Shown here: positions 46,488-58,045 of the stretch, piece by piece
Numbering within the stretch: the stretch's first letter is position 1
Layout: each line of letters opens with the position of its first letter
Source of the DNA: Rhyacophila brunnea
Taxonomy: Eukaryota; Arthropoda; Insecta; Trichoptera; Rhyacophilidae
Assembly: GCA_022495005.1 (NCBI GenBank)
Contig: JAGYXB010001402.1
Coordinates: 1-64,000 of the forward strand
Reading direction: 5' to 3'
DNA: 64,000 nt
Program-made: the position numbers and the translations under genes
Notes under the pieces: model-generated
What the model saw: only the letters and a program-made list of their open reading frames with translations
Databases searched by the model: none
What the model was told of the DNA's origin: nothing

Positions 46488-46640
46488 ATCTCTTCAAAGT
46501 ACCTTACCACTGTGAAATTGGAGACTAATTTCGAGCAGGTTGACTTGAAGAATGACATTGTTCAAGTGGATGTGGAGCAAAGCAATCATGAGCACCCTCA
46601 ACCCACTTGCCCTTATTCCAAATGCATTCCACGACATCAG
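46488..46640 (+). CDS. Exon 3 of inner right zinc-finger gene
   Basis: 51 codons from ISSKYLTTVKLETNFEQ to PYSKCIPRHQ, phase 0, acceptor tttttag| and donor |gtatat. It is identical in protein to the left copy. It carries a VKLE motif and a CxxxxxC pair that might bind metal or be structural; no known domain is recognised. Confidence 0.8.
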
Positions 46641-47597
46641 GTATATAACAATCTATTCATTTTAAATACGATCATAACGGTAACACAGAATAAATTAAGA
46701 TGCGCAATAGATCAATTAATTTGATTAGATGTGGCGAAAAACACTGACGTATTCGCCCAGTTATTATTTACCCATTCAAAAACGAATTATTGGTACTCGC
46801 TTAGCTTATGGAACACAACGTGAGTGCAAATTTATTAGTTTCCTATTTCTCTGTTGCTCCAAAGATGCGGTACCTATGTTGCCTTCCCTCCGTCAACTTG
46901 ATTCCTAATGATCAGTTTCTAAATAGGAATGCAAAAATAAGTCAATGTCTTGGCGTAAGTGATACTATTAATTTATTATTATGAAACAGGAATGTATTGT
47001 ATATCTAACGATTCACACATAAGACGGTTATAGTATATTATATTATTAACTATAATTTTACTGGTGACCAATGTAGATGCGTATAACTAAAAATGGAAAT
47101 ATAACACATTTCAAACAACTCACCACAACAAGGATATCATCTAGTAGACAAGGTATAAAAGTGATATTAGGTGCGGATAAAGGAATGTGTGCCTACATCC
47201 AACTATAGTTCATCACAAATCTTTCCCCAGTAGTATAAGTATGAAAGCAATATTATTGTCTGAGTAAAATTTTCAATAAAAACAAGTCAATCTAATGCAT
47301 TCCAATCGGTTGTGCTTGACAGTGTAACCACCGTGTGGATAGGTACATATTCTTCATACGTCTTCACTTTCCATGCAAAATTCTGCACTTTCCTCTCAAT
47401 TTAGCATGTACCTAATATGGAATTTGGTGATTACAGGCATGGGGACAGCCTGTATATAAGGAACACCGCTCTTTTAAAATACTATACCAAAACCGATAGT
47501 AAGGTGTGTCTTGACAAATATGCATTATACAATAACCTATGTAAAACTCTGTTATTCCCACAACCCTTCTATTACTAAGTCGTATACTAATTTACAG

Positions 47598-47752
47598 GAA
47601 GTTGGTTTTAAGAAAATCTACGTTGCTGATACAAAATCCTAAAGCAAACATAATGCCGGGTCCACACTAGCAACATGTCGCGCGACATGTTGCCAGTGTG
47701 GACCCGGCATAAGAATCCTCAACCCGACTGCTCTTATTTCGAATGCACAACA
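47598..47752 (+). pseudogene. Exon 3b relic, right
   Basis: After ttacag| it reads EVGFKKIYVADTKS, a stop, and SKHN; then comes the 56-bp MITE, then NPQPDCSYFECTT and a gtaaat donor. A fainter version at 62,236-62,300 in the outer gene reads EVDFDKKYVADTKPQSKHK without the stop. Confidence 0.7.
47654..47709. mobile_element. 56-bp collapsed hairpin MITE
   Basis: TGCCGGGTCCACACTAGCAA to its inverse with TAA on both flanks (47,651-47,653 and 47,710-47,712). The inner acatgtcgcgcgacatgt is a perfect palindrome. Compared with 27,185-27,305 the central 65 bases of the hairpin are missing. Confidence 0.85.
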
Positions 47753-48060
47753 GTAAATCAATTGTCTACACTATTTTCTATGAAATAACAATATAGTTAG
47801 TGTGACTTGCACTTGTACTAGTCTTCTGCTAAAAAATATGTAGGTCGTCAGTGAATAAGTTTGAAAATGATTAGGATTAATTGTAAACATAGATGAGAGA
47901 CTGGTTTTTTATTATGAACCCCTAAGTCAAGTGAATACATGCAGCCAGATTCCGTCGAAGTGGTATCTTTAGGTCTTACGCACACTTAGATATGTGAAGC
48001 AGATAATAAATATTGTATTGGGAATTGTATATTCAGGATCCATGCACATTTACTTGAAAT

Positions 48061-48664
48061 CATCATCATCAGCCGGGGTCAATCCACTGCTGGATGAAGG
48101 CCTCCCCAAGTTTTCTCCAACTCTCTCGGTCCTGTGTCGTTTGCTGCCACGTATTTCCGCCGAACTTTACCAGTTCGTCAATCCAGCGGCTTTTAGGGCG
48201 ACCCTGTGGCCGTTTCGTACCCTTTGGATACCATTGAATGACGGCATTTGTCCAGCGGCCGTCCTTTCGGCGAAAAATGTGCCCCGCCCATCTCCATTTC
48301 AGCTGTTTGGCAATGTCTGTTACATCGCGTACTCTTGGCTGCTTCCTAACCCATTCGTTTCTCTTACGATCCTTTCGCGTGATGCCAAACATGCACCTCT
48401 CCATGCATCGCTGTGTGACTTTTAGCCTTTGGACATCTCTTGTGTTGAGGGTCCACGTCTTGCAGCCATACGTGAGCACAGGTAGCACACATTGGTTGAA
48501 CACCCTACGCTTAAGACATAATGGTAGATCACTCTTGAAGATACTATTCAGACATCCGAAAGCACTCCATCCCAGCTTGGTTCTTCGAGCAATTTCATCG
48601 TGCATGCTTCCGTCTATTTCACCTGCTGTCCGAGATAGGCGTAGCTGCTGACTTGCTCGACTTG
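48061..48664 (-). mobile_element. 5'-truncated RTE insertion, right
   Basis: Identical in protein to 26,230-26,833, with the same 13-bp duplication (atttacttgaaat at 48,048-48,060 and 48,665-48,677). Confidence 0.92.
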
Positions 48665-48850
48665 ATTTACTTGAAATAAGCATACTGATATAAATTATGA
48701 ACAAACCATTTCTTTCTCAAAATTCTACCCTCCCTGTATGTTAAAATGCCTACATATCTTTAAGGTGTGTATTTTTTTAAAAATATTATTATACCATATA
48801 CCTATGTTGTTTGTCTTCTTGTTAATGCAATATACTCTGCGTTCTTTTAG

Positions 48851-50131
48851 TTGATTCCTGCAACCACTGCCATGACATATTCCGCTAGTCTCGGATTGCC
48901 AGAGAGGATCCTAAAAGTACACGAGCCATACGATGAAATACAGATTGACTATCAAGACATTAAAAAAGAATTGAAGTGTTATAAAACGAAAACTAATAAA
49001 GTCAGTCACACTGCTAAACGTGAGAATATAGAATCTTACGTCACAGATCCCAAATTATTAATAGCCGTAATAAAATTAGAGAAAAAATCATTTAATAACG
49101 AAAATTTTGCGTGCAGTTTTTGTTTTGATTTTTTTGCATCGTCATCTCTATTGAAAATTCACAAAGCGTGTCATAAAAAATCAATAGCGAATAAAACGGA
49201 AAATTACATGGGAATTCGATCTAATATCAAAAATCTTTACCTAATAAATCAATCTGTTGAAAGGCCAAATAAATGTTCTCAGTGTAATTACTCTTGTAGA
49301 ACATCTAGTAAGATGAAACTACATAAAATGACACATTCTGCTGAAAAGCCATTTAAATGTGATCAATGTGATCATTCAAGTACAACAAAATCTAATATGA
49401 AAATACACAAAATGACTCATTCTGGTGAAAGGCCATTTCAATGTGACCAGTGTAATTACTCTTGTATACAATCTGGTTATATAAAAATACACAAAATGAT
49501 TCATTCTGGTGAAAAGCCTTTCAAATGTGCCCAATGTAATTACTCATGTATAAGATCCAGTCAGATGAAATTACACAAGATGATTCATTCTGGTGAAAAG
49601 CCATTTAAATGTGATCAATGTGATTATTCAAGTACAACAACATCTATTATGAAAATACACAAAATGACTCATTCTGGTGAAAGGCCATTTCAATGTGACC
49701 AGTGTAATTACTCTTGTATACAATCTGGTTATATAAAAATACACAAAATGATTCATTCTGGTGAAAAGCCTTTCAAATGTGCCCAATGTAATTACTCATG
49801 TATAAGATCTGGTGATATGAAAATACACAAAATGACTCATTCTGGTGAAAAGTCAATTAAATGTGATGAATGTAATTACTCATGTATAATACCTAATAAT
49901 ATGAAAAGGCACATAATGACGCATTCTGGTGAAAAGCCATTTAACTGTGACCAATGTGAATACTCTTGTAGAGAATCTAGTAGTATGAAATTACACAAAA
50001 TGTCTCATTCTGGCGAAAAACCATTTACATGTGACCAATGTGGTTACTCTTGTATTGCATCAGGCACCATGAAAAAACACAAAATGACTCATTCTGGTAA
50101 AAAGCCATTTAAGCCATCCAAGACAGATTAA
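48851..50131 (+). CDS. C2H2 zinc-finger exon, inner right gene
   Basis: 426 codons from acceptor gttcttttag| to a TAA; AATAAA follows at 50,173. An N-terminal acidic stretch (EPYDEIQIDYQDIKKELK) is followed by one atypical and ten regular C2H2 fingers such as CDQCNYSCIQSGYIKIHKMI with HSGEKPF linkers. Ten contiguous fingers could contact roughly 30 bases of DNA if all bind. The two arm copies differ at only two residues although neighbouring transposons differ much more, which suggests constraint, conversion, or both. It reads away from the axis. Confidence 0.93.
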   Translation: MIPATTAMTYSASLGLPERILKVHEPYDEIQIDYQDIKKELKCYKTKTNKVSHTAKRENIESYVTDPKLLIAVIKLEKKSFNNENFACSFCFDFFASSSLLKIHKACHKKSIANKTENYMGIRSNIKNLYLINQSVERPNKCSQCNYSCRTSSKMKLHKMTHSAEKPFKCDQCDHSSTTKSNMKIHKMTHSGERPFQCDQCNYSCIQSGYIKIHKMIHSGEKPFKCAQCNYSCIRSSQMKLHKMIHSGEKPFKCDQCDYSSTTTSIMKIHKMTHSGERPFQCDQCNYSCIQSGYIKIHKMIHSGEKPFKCAQCNYSCIRSGDMKIHKMTHSGEKSIKCDECNYSCIIPNNMKRHIMTHSGEKPFNCDQCEYSCRESSSMKLHKMSHSGEKPFTCDQCGYSCIASGTMKKHKMTHSGKKPFKPSKTD

Positions 50132-50284
50132 AATGGGAAATACTTTGGACAAACAGCCAGATTTAATTTTGTAATAAATTTTACAAGAGTATATGTTATA
50201 CTAAAATTGCTATAACTTTTATATTATATACTTGATTCCTATTATTTTTAAGACATTGTGTAGTTATTGAATTATTCTTTCTAA

Positions 50285-52373
50285 TTATTGTTTTATATAT
50301 GACAATGTAGTCATAGGTCTTAGGAAATAAATATAAAAAAGATTATTTTGAAAATGGTAAGGAATTGAAGAAAACATAAATAAAAACACATGAAAACATA
50401 ACAATTTAACGTAAAAGTAGAGCTTAGTGTGGTATTGTTCAAAACACTCTGGATGATGGACAGCCACCTTGCATTTTTTATACTTCCAGCGTGTTTTTGA
50501 ATCCTTCTTCCTTGCACGACAAATGTGGCATTGCCTTGTGGGATACTGCTTTCCCCCCAGGGCCAACGGCAATATTTCCTGGAAAGTGAGCCCATTGCAA
50601 TGCGTGACGCCGCAACGGACAATCACTAACTGAGGGCCTTCCTTTTCTGCCATAGTCAGCGAATATTAATAACTTTTCACAGTATCTGTTATGCCACGTT
50701 GACCCTAAACTCATTGAAGGTCAATCGGGCCAGAGAGACTTTTTTAAAAATCTGATATGAATTAAATAAGGCCATATCACATACATAAAAAATTTCTTCT
50801 TATACCCCTTGATATACCTACGCATAATCGGGAAGGAGGCCAGGCATTGATCTTGACGATCTACTCCCCCCATGCCATTATTGTAGTCAATAACTGCCTG
50901 GGGCTTGGTAACTGCCTGCTGGCTACGGTGAATCATTTTGCCTGTTGCAGTCATAGAGATGCCCTCATGAATGGTGGATAAGATTGTGACTGGTTTTTTA
51001 TCCATCCATTGTAGTGCCATCAATCCATGACTGAGCAGGCACGACGTTTCACCTCTCTCCATTTTCGTCTTTCCTTTCATACTCGTAGGCATATTCTTGC
51101 GGTTGGTCCGAACTGTACCTACGCAGTTAGTTCCTTTTTCTTTTAGAAAAGGATTGGGAGACGAATACCAGATATCGAGGAAGTGAATGTGCCCATCAGT
51201 CTCATAGCCTAACAATAGATGATGCATAATCGCTTCACTAGATGGCAAGTCCACATCTCCCTCCTTCGTCCCAGTATATATACTGAAATCGAAACAATAC
51301 CCTGACTGAGACTCACAAGGTTTATAAAACTTTATGCCGAACCGGGCACGTTTATTCCTATAGAACTGAACATAGCATAAACGTCCCCGGAACTTCATCA
51401 AGCATCGATAGAAAGCTTGTAGTTTGGTTTATAAACATCGAAAATCTCTTACGCAGATGAGTTATTATAGGGCAAATCTTTTTGGACCTATCTCCTGGAG
51501 AAGCATCTTTGTCGTCCGCAAAGTGCACATTCTTGGAGATAGTTTCAAATCTCACCCATGGCATAACAGATATGAAAAAAGGTGTCTCAATAACCTGTCT
51601 TTTGGACCAGTAACTTTTGATAGTTGACTTTCGCACTGCGCCCATCTGAATGCATAGGCAGAAGTAGGCCTGCAACTCCTCAGAAGTGATGTCCTTCCAT
51701 TCTTCACTGGGCGTAGACGTAGATGATCTCTCCGTGGAGTATCTGAAGATAAAGAATAAAGAAATATTGAGTACCTACAGAACAGTGTCAGATATGGGAA
51801 ATATTATTTTGCATTGAAATATGATCTGACTTGGTATATTGCAAAAGAAATACCCAAAATTGTATCAACATGTTTCGTTTATTTGCAATTGTAAACTACA
51901 AATATATAAATAATTGATAAAACATGTACGTACCGGTTAGTTTTGGAAGTGATTTGAGACCAAAACTCCGTGAAAATTTCTCGACACGCCGCATACTCCG
52001 ACTTGTCGGCCTCAAAGGCATTGATAGTCGTTCGGCATAATCCTGGCTGCCCCGTGAAAGGAATGCTGCAGACGTCTGCGGTCTCTTCCCAATTCCATGC
52101 ATCACATGAATTCAACCGCAGGCGTTTATTGGGGAACATATTTTGATCATCCGATGTAATTACGGACGGCGTGGTTATTTCTTCCTCGGGCCCTTCTTCA
52201 TCCGACGAAATAATATGAAGATCTTCGTCGCAATTATCAATGTCTGGCTCACTATCACTGTCACAAAGACTGTCGTTATCAGATTGGTTCAATATATCGC
52301 GGATCTCATCGATAGATAATGATTTACCGCCACTTTAACGCAACAATTTATCGATACCCGAACCACTCGCCAT
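50285..52373 (-). pseudogene. piggyBac transposase, right copy
   Basis: Inverted partner of 22,529-24,608, with the same intron, the same two shifts around the first catalytic Asp (KPNYKLSID) and the same C-terminal cysteine-rich domain. It keeps the SLSIDEIRDILNQSDNDS region that the left copy lost to a 4-base deletion, but has a stop at codon 12 (LR-stop-SGG) that the left copy lacks. The shared shifts predate the duplication and the private ones follow it. Confidence 0.9.
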
Positions 52374-52689
52374 CTTGATTATTTCTAAAGACGCGATACG
52401 AATCGACTTACAAACAATATTATTCCGAAAATATATATGGGTCACTGTATTACCGACAGTCTTAATTTCTGGATACATTATCTATTGAACGATTTTGGTT
52501 TAAGAATTTTTCGATATATGGTAGTAAGTATATGGTTAAAAATTATCATTTACTGCGGTCTGTCGCAGCGGCGTCAAATTGGCGCCGATTGTCCAGAAGT
52601 ACTTTGTCAACAGCGGCGTCAAATTGACGCCGCTGGGGCGCGATGGGTGATTGTTCTAATATTTTTGAAAAAATTGTTTTAAAATGATT

Positions 52690-53103
52690 TAGTATGCAAT
52701 ATAATAGTCTCAATAGAAAACTGCATGTATAATAAAAGCGCCGTAATTTAGGATTTAAATATGATAAAACAAAATTACTTAGGTCGCTTGTAATAAGCTA
52801 TTCACATACCTACCTAGTTATTTGGTTATTAACTCAAACGTATAGAATTATTTGGTTAAACCACATCTGTATTTTTTAGGAACCTAACAGTATATAATAT
52901 GTATTTTATTATTAATAATAATATGTCAATTTAAAATAAAATTACCGGTTATTAAATATATTTTATTATTTTTATAATCAAATAAATTCCATCTACAAAG
53001 CACTAGCCAGTGCGAAACTATTTGAAATTGAATGTCGGTAGGTTCAGTTTCGCAGCTGTCAGTTTCGTTTTCAATATACCTACCTACTACCTAGTGCACT
53101 ATT
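52690..53103. other. Arm sequence partly absent from left arm
   Basis: AT-rich. From about 52,862 to 53,705 the left arm has no counterpart, so the left arm was deleted or this was inserted; coding remnants inside favour a left deletion. Confidence 0.5.
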
Positions 53104-53142
53104 GAATGAGGTTGATATTCAATCTGAATATCAACCTCATTC
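53104..53142. repeat. Perfect 18-bp stem hairpin
   Basis: gaatgaggttgatattca, a 3-base loop atc, and its exact inverse. It falls inside the MADF-BESS relic frame (…NEVDIQIEYQPHS…), so it could be a local inversion-duplication within a gene. Confidence 0.85.
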
Positions 53143-53545
53143 GACAGTGTACTATCCGTTCCGTACGGTGATGCTAAGGATGCAGAGGAATACATTCCTG
53201 CTCGTATCGTTTCCTCTTCCTCTTCAGTTACCTCTAACATCGCCTGCTGTATTTTCTTTTCATCTTTTTTCTTAAATATTCAGATTTCGTCGTTCTAATT
53301 TGTGATGCAGTAAAATTGCCGAAAATGTCATACTCATCATCATCCTGAGAGAGTATGGGTATGGATTTTTGCATTAATAAGGATCATCCAGTGTCCTCTA
53401 TTCTGGTTTTTTGTTGGCCTTTCTTATCTTATCCGCCCTTTCATCTTCTGGTTTCGTAATTGAGGACGATCTTTCAGCTTGTTCTCCAGTTGTTACGTAT
53501 AATGTGTCGTCTAATTCGTTTCTATTTGTGGAAGCATCGTCCTAA
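53110..53545 (-). pseudogene. MADF-BESS second exon of Harbinger-C
   Basis: The minus strand reads DDASTNRNELDDTLYVTTGE, then KPEDERADKIRKANKKPE with a stop, then DIFGNFTASQIRTTKSEYL and an IQQAMLEV-like stretch. The F-G-x-x-A-x-x-I/L-R pattern is that of the BESS region of MADF proteins. It lies antisense to, and just upstream of, the Harbinger-C transposase exon, as in Harbinger-A. Confidence 0.65.
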
Positions 53546-53613
53546 AAATATAAATTAAAATAAATAGGTTGTAGGTTGAACTGTTACTAATAATTATTTT
53601 GATGTTTTTGTAG

Positions 53614-54410
53614 GCACCAACAACACCAGAAGCATGGAAGGCTGACAGCAAAAGTTTTCAATTAAAATGGAACTTTCCCCAGTGCCTGGGTGCTATAAAT
53701 AGGCGGCAAACATGTTGTTATTCAAGTTTCAATTATAAAGGACAGCATAGTGTTAATTTAATGGCGATTGTTGATGCACACTATAAAATTATCATAGCTC
53801 CCGTTGGTGGAAATGGCAGAATTTCTGATGGTGGAGTTTTTAGAGCTAGTGGAATTTCAAGTTACATTCAAGAGCAAGCAAACAGTCTACAAAAAAACAC
53901 CTCTTGTTGGTAGGAATATTAAAGTTCCTTATGTCTTTGATGCTGGTGATGCGTTTCCTCTTCAACCACATATAATGAAACCATATCCACATAAATGCCA
54001 AGGTTCAATGAGAATTTTCAACTACAGGCTTTCTAGAGCAAGAAATGTTGTCGAAAATGTTTTGGTGTAATGTCTAGTATTTTTAGGGTACTAAAAAACC
54101 AATTCTTCTTGCTCCAGAACGTGTTGATATAATAATATTAGCCACATGTTCGTTACACAACTTCTTACTTTCAGAGAAATCTTCTGCTAATATGTATGCT
54201 CCTGAAGGTATATTTAATAGAGAGAATTTCGAAACAGGTGAAATAGAAAATGGAAGTTTGCGAAATGAGGAATCAACACATAACCTGTTACATCTAGAAC
54301 AGCAAGGGAGTAATAATTATTCCTTGCATGCAAAAGGTGTACGAAAAGATTTTAGGGAATATTTTATCAGTTCACAAGCAGAGTTATCTTGGCAATATAA
54401 AATATTATAA
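53614..54410 (+). pseudogene. Harbinger-C transposase exon, right
   Basis: After acceptor tttgtag| it reads APTTPEAWKADSKSFQLKWN, FPQCLGAIN, FNYKGQHSVNLMAIVDAHYK, GGVFRASG, DAFPLQPH, MRIFNYRLSRARNVVENV, LATCSLHNFLL and ELSWQYKIL. This is the third exon of a DDE_Tnp_4 transposase. GAID is GAIN here, and shifts occur near 53,890 and 54,068. At 54,041-54,049 it keeps the intact target of the left arm's giant foldback. Confidence 0.86.
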
Positions 54411-54999
54411 AATACACTTTGTACTTAGGTACTTAGATACAAATAAAATATAAAATAAATAAAACTAATAATTTTTTTTAAAACGTTAGTTTTACATACC
54501 TACCTACCCACTTAAATTAACATGAAATGTATAGTCAATAAAAGTGCATTATTTGGAACGGCACTTCAAACATCAATCATTTCGATGACTCCACTTGGAG
54601 AAACTATAAATTATTTCTATATTAAATTGATGCTTATTCCTTATGAATTGAGTATTTATAAAACCAACATGTCATTCTATCCTATCTAGTGTTTATAGCA
54701 GTATTACTTTAAACAAAGTTGCTTTTTGAGGGCCATTCCAAATAGTGTACTTTTACCGTGATGCCTAATAATATGTTTGAGCATTTACTTAGTAATAAGT
54801 TTATTAAATTTTAAACATTACTTAAGAAAAAAACTATAGTAAGTACCTATATCATTGGTAAAACGACTTCAAAATGAGAAAAGAATAACCTATCATCATC
54901 ATTCATCATAGGTACTCACGTATCGTCCATAAACAGTGTACCGTCAAGTGCCGCGCACCGGGTAACCCAACAAACAATACCGCGCGAGTGCGAGTGTAA
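54411..54999. other. Arm intergenic, nothing recognised
   Basis: Mirror of 7,001-7,585. No gene. Confidence 0.5.
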
Positions 55000-55283
55000 C
55001 CAGACCACGGACCTGTTTACTTATATCGTTGTGTCATGCGTTGATTATCTCTGAGAATATTACAACATAATTCCTTACACAAATATTATTAATTTATGAA
55101 GTATGTTTGTGTAATAAATAACCTTTGTAAACTAACCTCAACGACGTGGCCGAGATCATCAGCATACTCTTGTTTGATATTTGACTGTGGGTTACCTCCA
55201 TGCAAAGCTACATCGAAAGAATGTTGCTCATCTGCATCAGGTTCGAAGTCAACTGCTTCGCGTTTTACGTCCATTTTACGCAA
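55000..55283 (-). pseudogene. Inward-facing zinc-finger exon 1-2 pseudogene, right
   Basis: Exon 1 (55,137-55,283, 49 codons) has MDVKREAVDFEPDADEQHSF, IKQEYADD and GAG|gttag, with TTG in place of the first ATG but the inner ATG kept. Exon 2 (about 55,000-55,065) is a stub ending near ataagtaaacagg. No further exons follow. Better preserved than its left partner (6,707), so its exon 1 frame is still open. Confidence 0.7.
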
Positions 55284-56149
55284 TGAAGGCGTCCATTCTC
55301 AAAAAGAATCGTGTCACACCTTACACGTCTATGCAAATCTGTCAAACAAGTTCTTGTGACAATTAATAGACAATAAACTATGATAATATCATCATCAGCC
55401 GGGGTCAATCCACTGCTGGATGAAGGCCTCCCCAAGCTTTCTCCAACTCTCTCGGCCCTGTGTCGTTCGCTGCCACGTATTTCCGCCGAACTTTACCAGT
55501 TCGTCAATCCAGCGGCTTTTAGGGCGACCCTGTGGCCGTTTCGTGCCCCTTGGCTACCACTGGATGACGGCATTTGTCCAGCGGCCGTCCTTTCGGCGAG
55601 CAATGTGCCCCGCCCATCTCCATTTCAGCTATTTGGCAACGTCTGTTACATCGCGTACTCCTGTATGCTTCCTAACCCATTCGTTTCTCTTACGGTCCTT
55701 TCGCGTGATGCCCAATATACACGTCTCCATGCCTTGCTGTGCGACTCTTAGCTTTTGGACATCTCTCGTGTTGAGGGTCCACGTCTCGCAGCCATACGTG
55801 AGCACAGGTAGCACACATTGGTTGAACACCTTACGCTTAAGACATAATGGTAGGTCACCCTTGAAGATACTATTCAGACGTCCGAAAGCACTCCATCCCA
55901 ACTTTGTTCTTCGAGCGATTTCATCGTGCATGCTTCCGTCTATGGGCACCTGCTGTCCGAGATAGACGTAGCTGCTAACTTGCTCGAGTTGGGTGCCAGA
56001 AATACAGATAATCACAGGGTCCGAAAAACAGTTCCTCATCACTTTTGTCTTTGAGACATTTATCTTTAAGCCGACCGATTGACTGACATCCGCGAGTTCT
56101 TGCATTCTACCTTGGAGGTCTTTCGGGTCTTGTGAGAGTATAACAATAT

Positions 56150-56734
56150 CAGTGGCGAAGGGTGGAGGTAGGCTGTTAAGATCCGCCATAAATAGTGCAC
56201 ATTAAACTTTTTCAGACATACGTATATGTTTTCATTGAAATAAGACTACAATTTACAGAAAGTGTTGGTTAGTTTTTAAAATTCAATTAAACCCTGAGAA
56301 ACCAAGCCATAATAGATAATAGTCAAAAAATACATGTCTATCTATAAAATATTTAAAAATTATGCAATTAAATCATACATAACTTTGAATATTTTATAGA
56401 TAGAATAATATTTTTTATTTATTATAGTTTGGTTCAGGCAGGGCTTAATGAATTAAAAAAATGAACCAACAATATGTATAATATGTATCTTTAATCCAAC
56501 GAAAACAAATAACTATGAATGAAAAAGTGTGCACAATTTTGTCGTATTGCCCAAATTAGACCAAAACTATTATGGTTTCGTTTAGGCATGGTTTAATTGA
56601 TTTTTAAAAACTAACCAACACCATCTGTAAATTGTAGTCTTAGTTCAATAGAAACAAATACATATGACTAAAAAAGTTTAGTGTGCATTATTTATAGCGA
56701 ATCTTAACAGCCTACCTCCACCCTTCGCCACTGA
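56150..56734. mobile_element. 585-bp hAT-type MITE
   Basis: Terminal inverted repeats CAGTGGCGAAGGGTGGAGGT and the inverse, with an 8-bp duplication aacaatat (56,142-56,149 and 56,735-56,742). Inverted similarity extends over about 150 bases at each end, and the interior is AT-rich and noncoding. The CAGTGGCG ends and 8-bp duplication are hAT features. The empty site is present in the left arm at 5,845-5,852. Confidence 0.92.
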
Positions 56735-57303
56735 ACAATATCATCTGCAAAGCGCAGGAGACTGAGGTGCGCCCCATTAATTGAAACACCTTTTTCCTCC
56801 CATTCAAGTTTCCTAAATAATTCCTCAAGAGTAGCGGTGAATAGTTTAGGTGAAATGGTATCACCTTGCCGGACACCTTTGTTAATGGGAAATTTACACG
56901 ACCGTTTGTGGAGTTTCACGCATGCTGTGGCATCACTGTATATACTGTTCAATATGTTTATGTAGCGTCTGGAAATTCCTTGGTTCTAAGGGCGTCTATA
57001 ATTAAGAATTTTTTGATGGAATCAAACGCCTTTTCATAGTCTATAAAATCAAAATATAATGGCAGTTTGTATTGCTGGTAGCGCTCTATGATTTCCTTGA
57101 CGACCTGTATATGATCCATAGTACTGTAGCCTCTTCTGAATCCGGCTTGCTCTCTTGGTTGGTTCTCATCTAGAACTGTTTCGAGACGGTTTGAGAGTAT
57201 TTTAGTGAAAACCTTATACAGAATTGGCAGTAGACTAATTATTGGTCGATAGTTTTTCATATCTTCAGTGTCTCCTTTCTTATGGAGAATAATAATGGAG
57301 GCA

Positions 57304-57430
57304 AATTCTAATGGATTCAAGCTCTGTACTATTCCATTTAACTCGTTTTTTGCGACCCGGGTTTCGCCTTTCGGCATCTTCAGGCGTCGTGTACACTCAC
57401 CAAAGGCAAATACACACTGACGGAGGCACG
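57304..57430 (-). mobile_element. 127-bp insert with hammerhead-like core
   Basis: Flanked by the 13-bp duplication aataatggaggca (57,291-57,303 and 57,431-57,443) and absent from the left arm copy. On the minus strand it contains CCTGAAGATGCCGAAAGGCG then AAACCCGGGTCGC (57,352-57,384). CTGANGA, a GCC-GAAA-GGC stem-loop and GAAAC follow the hammerhead ribozyme core order, as in ribozymes of Penelope-like and other retroelements. It is probably a truncated retroelement or SINE. The ribozyme reading is tentative. Confidence 0.6.
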
Positions 57431-58045
57431 AATAATGGAGGCATTTTTCCATGACTCTGGGATGTTTTCTTCGTGCAGGCAAGACGTAAACAGACGTGCG
57501 AGCACTTCGCTCACCGTCCTCCCGGCCCGTTTGAGAACATCGATAGTCAGCCCATCTTCTCCCGGGGCTTTCCCACTATTCATGCACATTATAGCATAAT
57601 ATCCTCCACCTCTGTGGTAGTAACTTCGGGAAGAGGATCTCCATATTCTCCGTTCACCGGAAAATCTGAATTGATGTCAGTGTCATCTTTGTATAGAGTG
57701 CTGTAAAACTCTACAACAGTATCCAGTAGATGATCCCAGTTACGCACGATACTTCCATCTTGCGCTTTTAGTGTCGTGATCAGCTGCCGTCTCCCTATTG
57801 ACAGATGCTGCTTGTTCTTATGTAAGCTCCTTCCTGACGCAACAATTGATTCTACAAGGTTCATATTGATCTTCTCGTATATTTTTATGTAGAGTTTTGC
57901 ACAACGTGGAGTACTCGAAATCATTTGCAACTTGTTGCTCGCTTTTTGTACTCCTACGCAGCTTCATAAGATCCAACGTTTCCTTTGAAAGTTTGCTTAC
58001 TCGTTCAACCACAGCAGCAACTGTCTCTTCCGAAGAAGAAAAAAA

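Larger units (their letters stand above)
55384..58045 (-). pseudogene. RTE-clade retrotransposon, right
   Basis: The longest RTE copy here. The minus strand begins in the region between endonuclease and RT (NCCVRKELT, GRRQLITTLKAQDGSIVRNW), then MNSGKAPGEDGLTIDVLKRA, the RT core (NYRPIISLL, FDFIDYEKAFDSI, GVRQGDTISPK, LLRFADDI) and the end AGHIARRKDGRWTNAVI … IDPG. It is 5' truncated with no endonuclease. Two later insertions split it: 56,150-56,734 at the FADD codons and 57,304-57,430. The partner at 5,221-6,608 lacks both. Confidence 0.9.
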
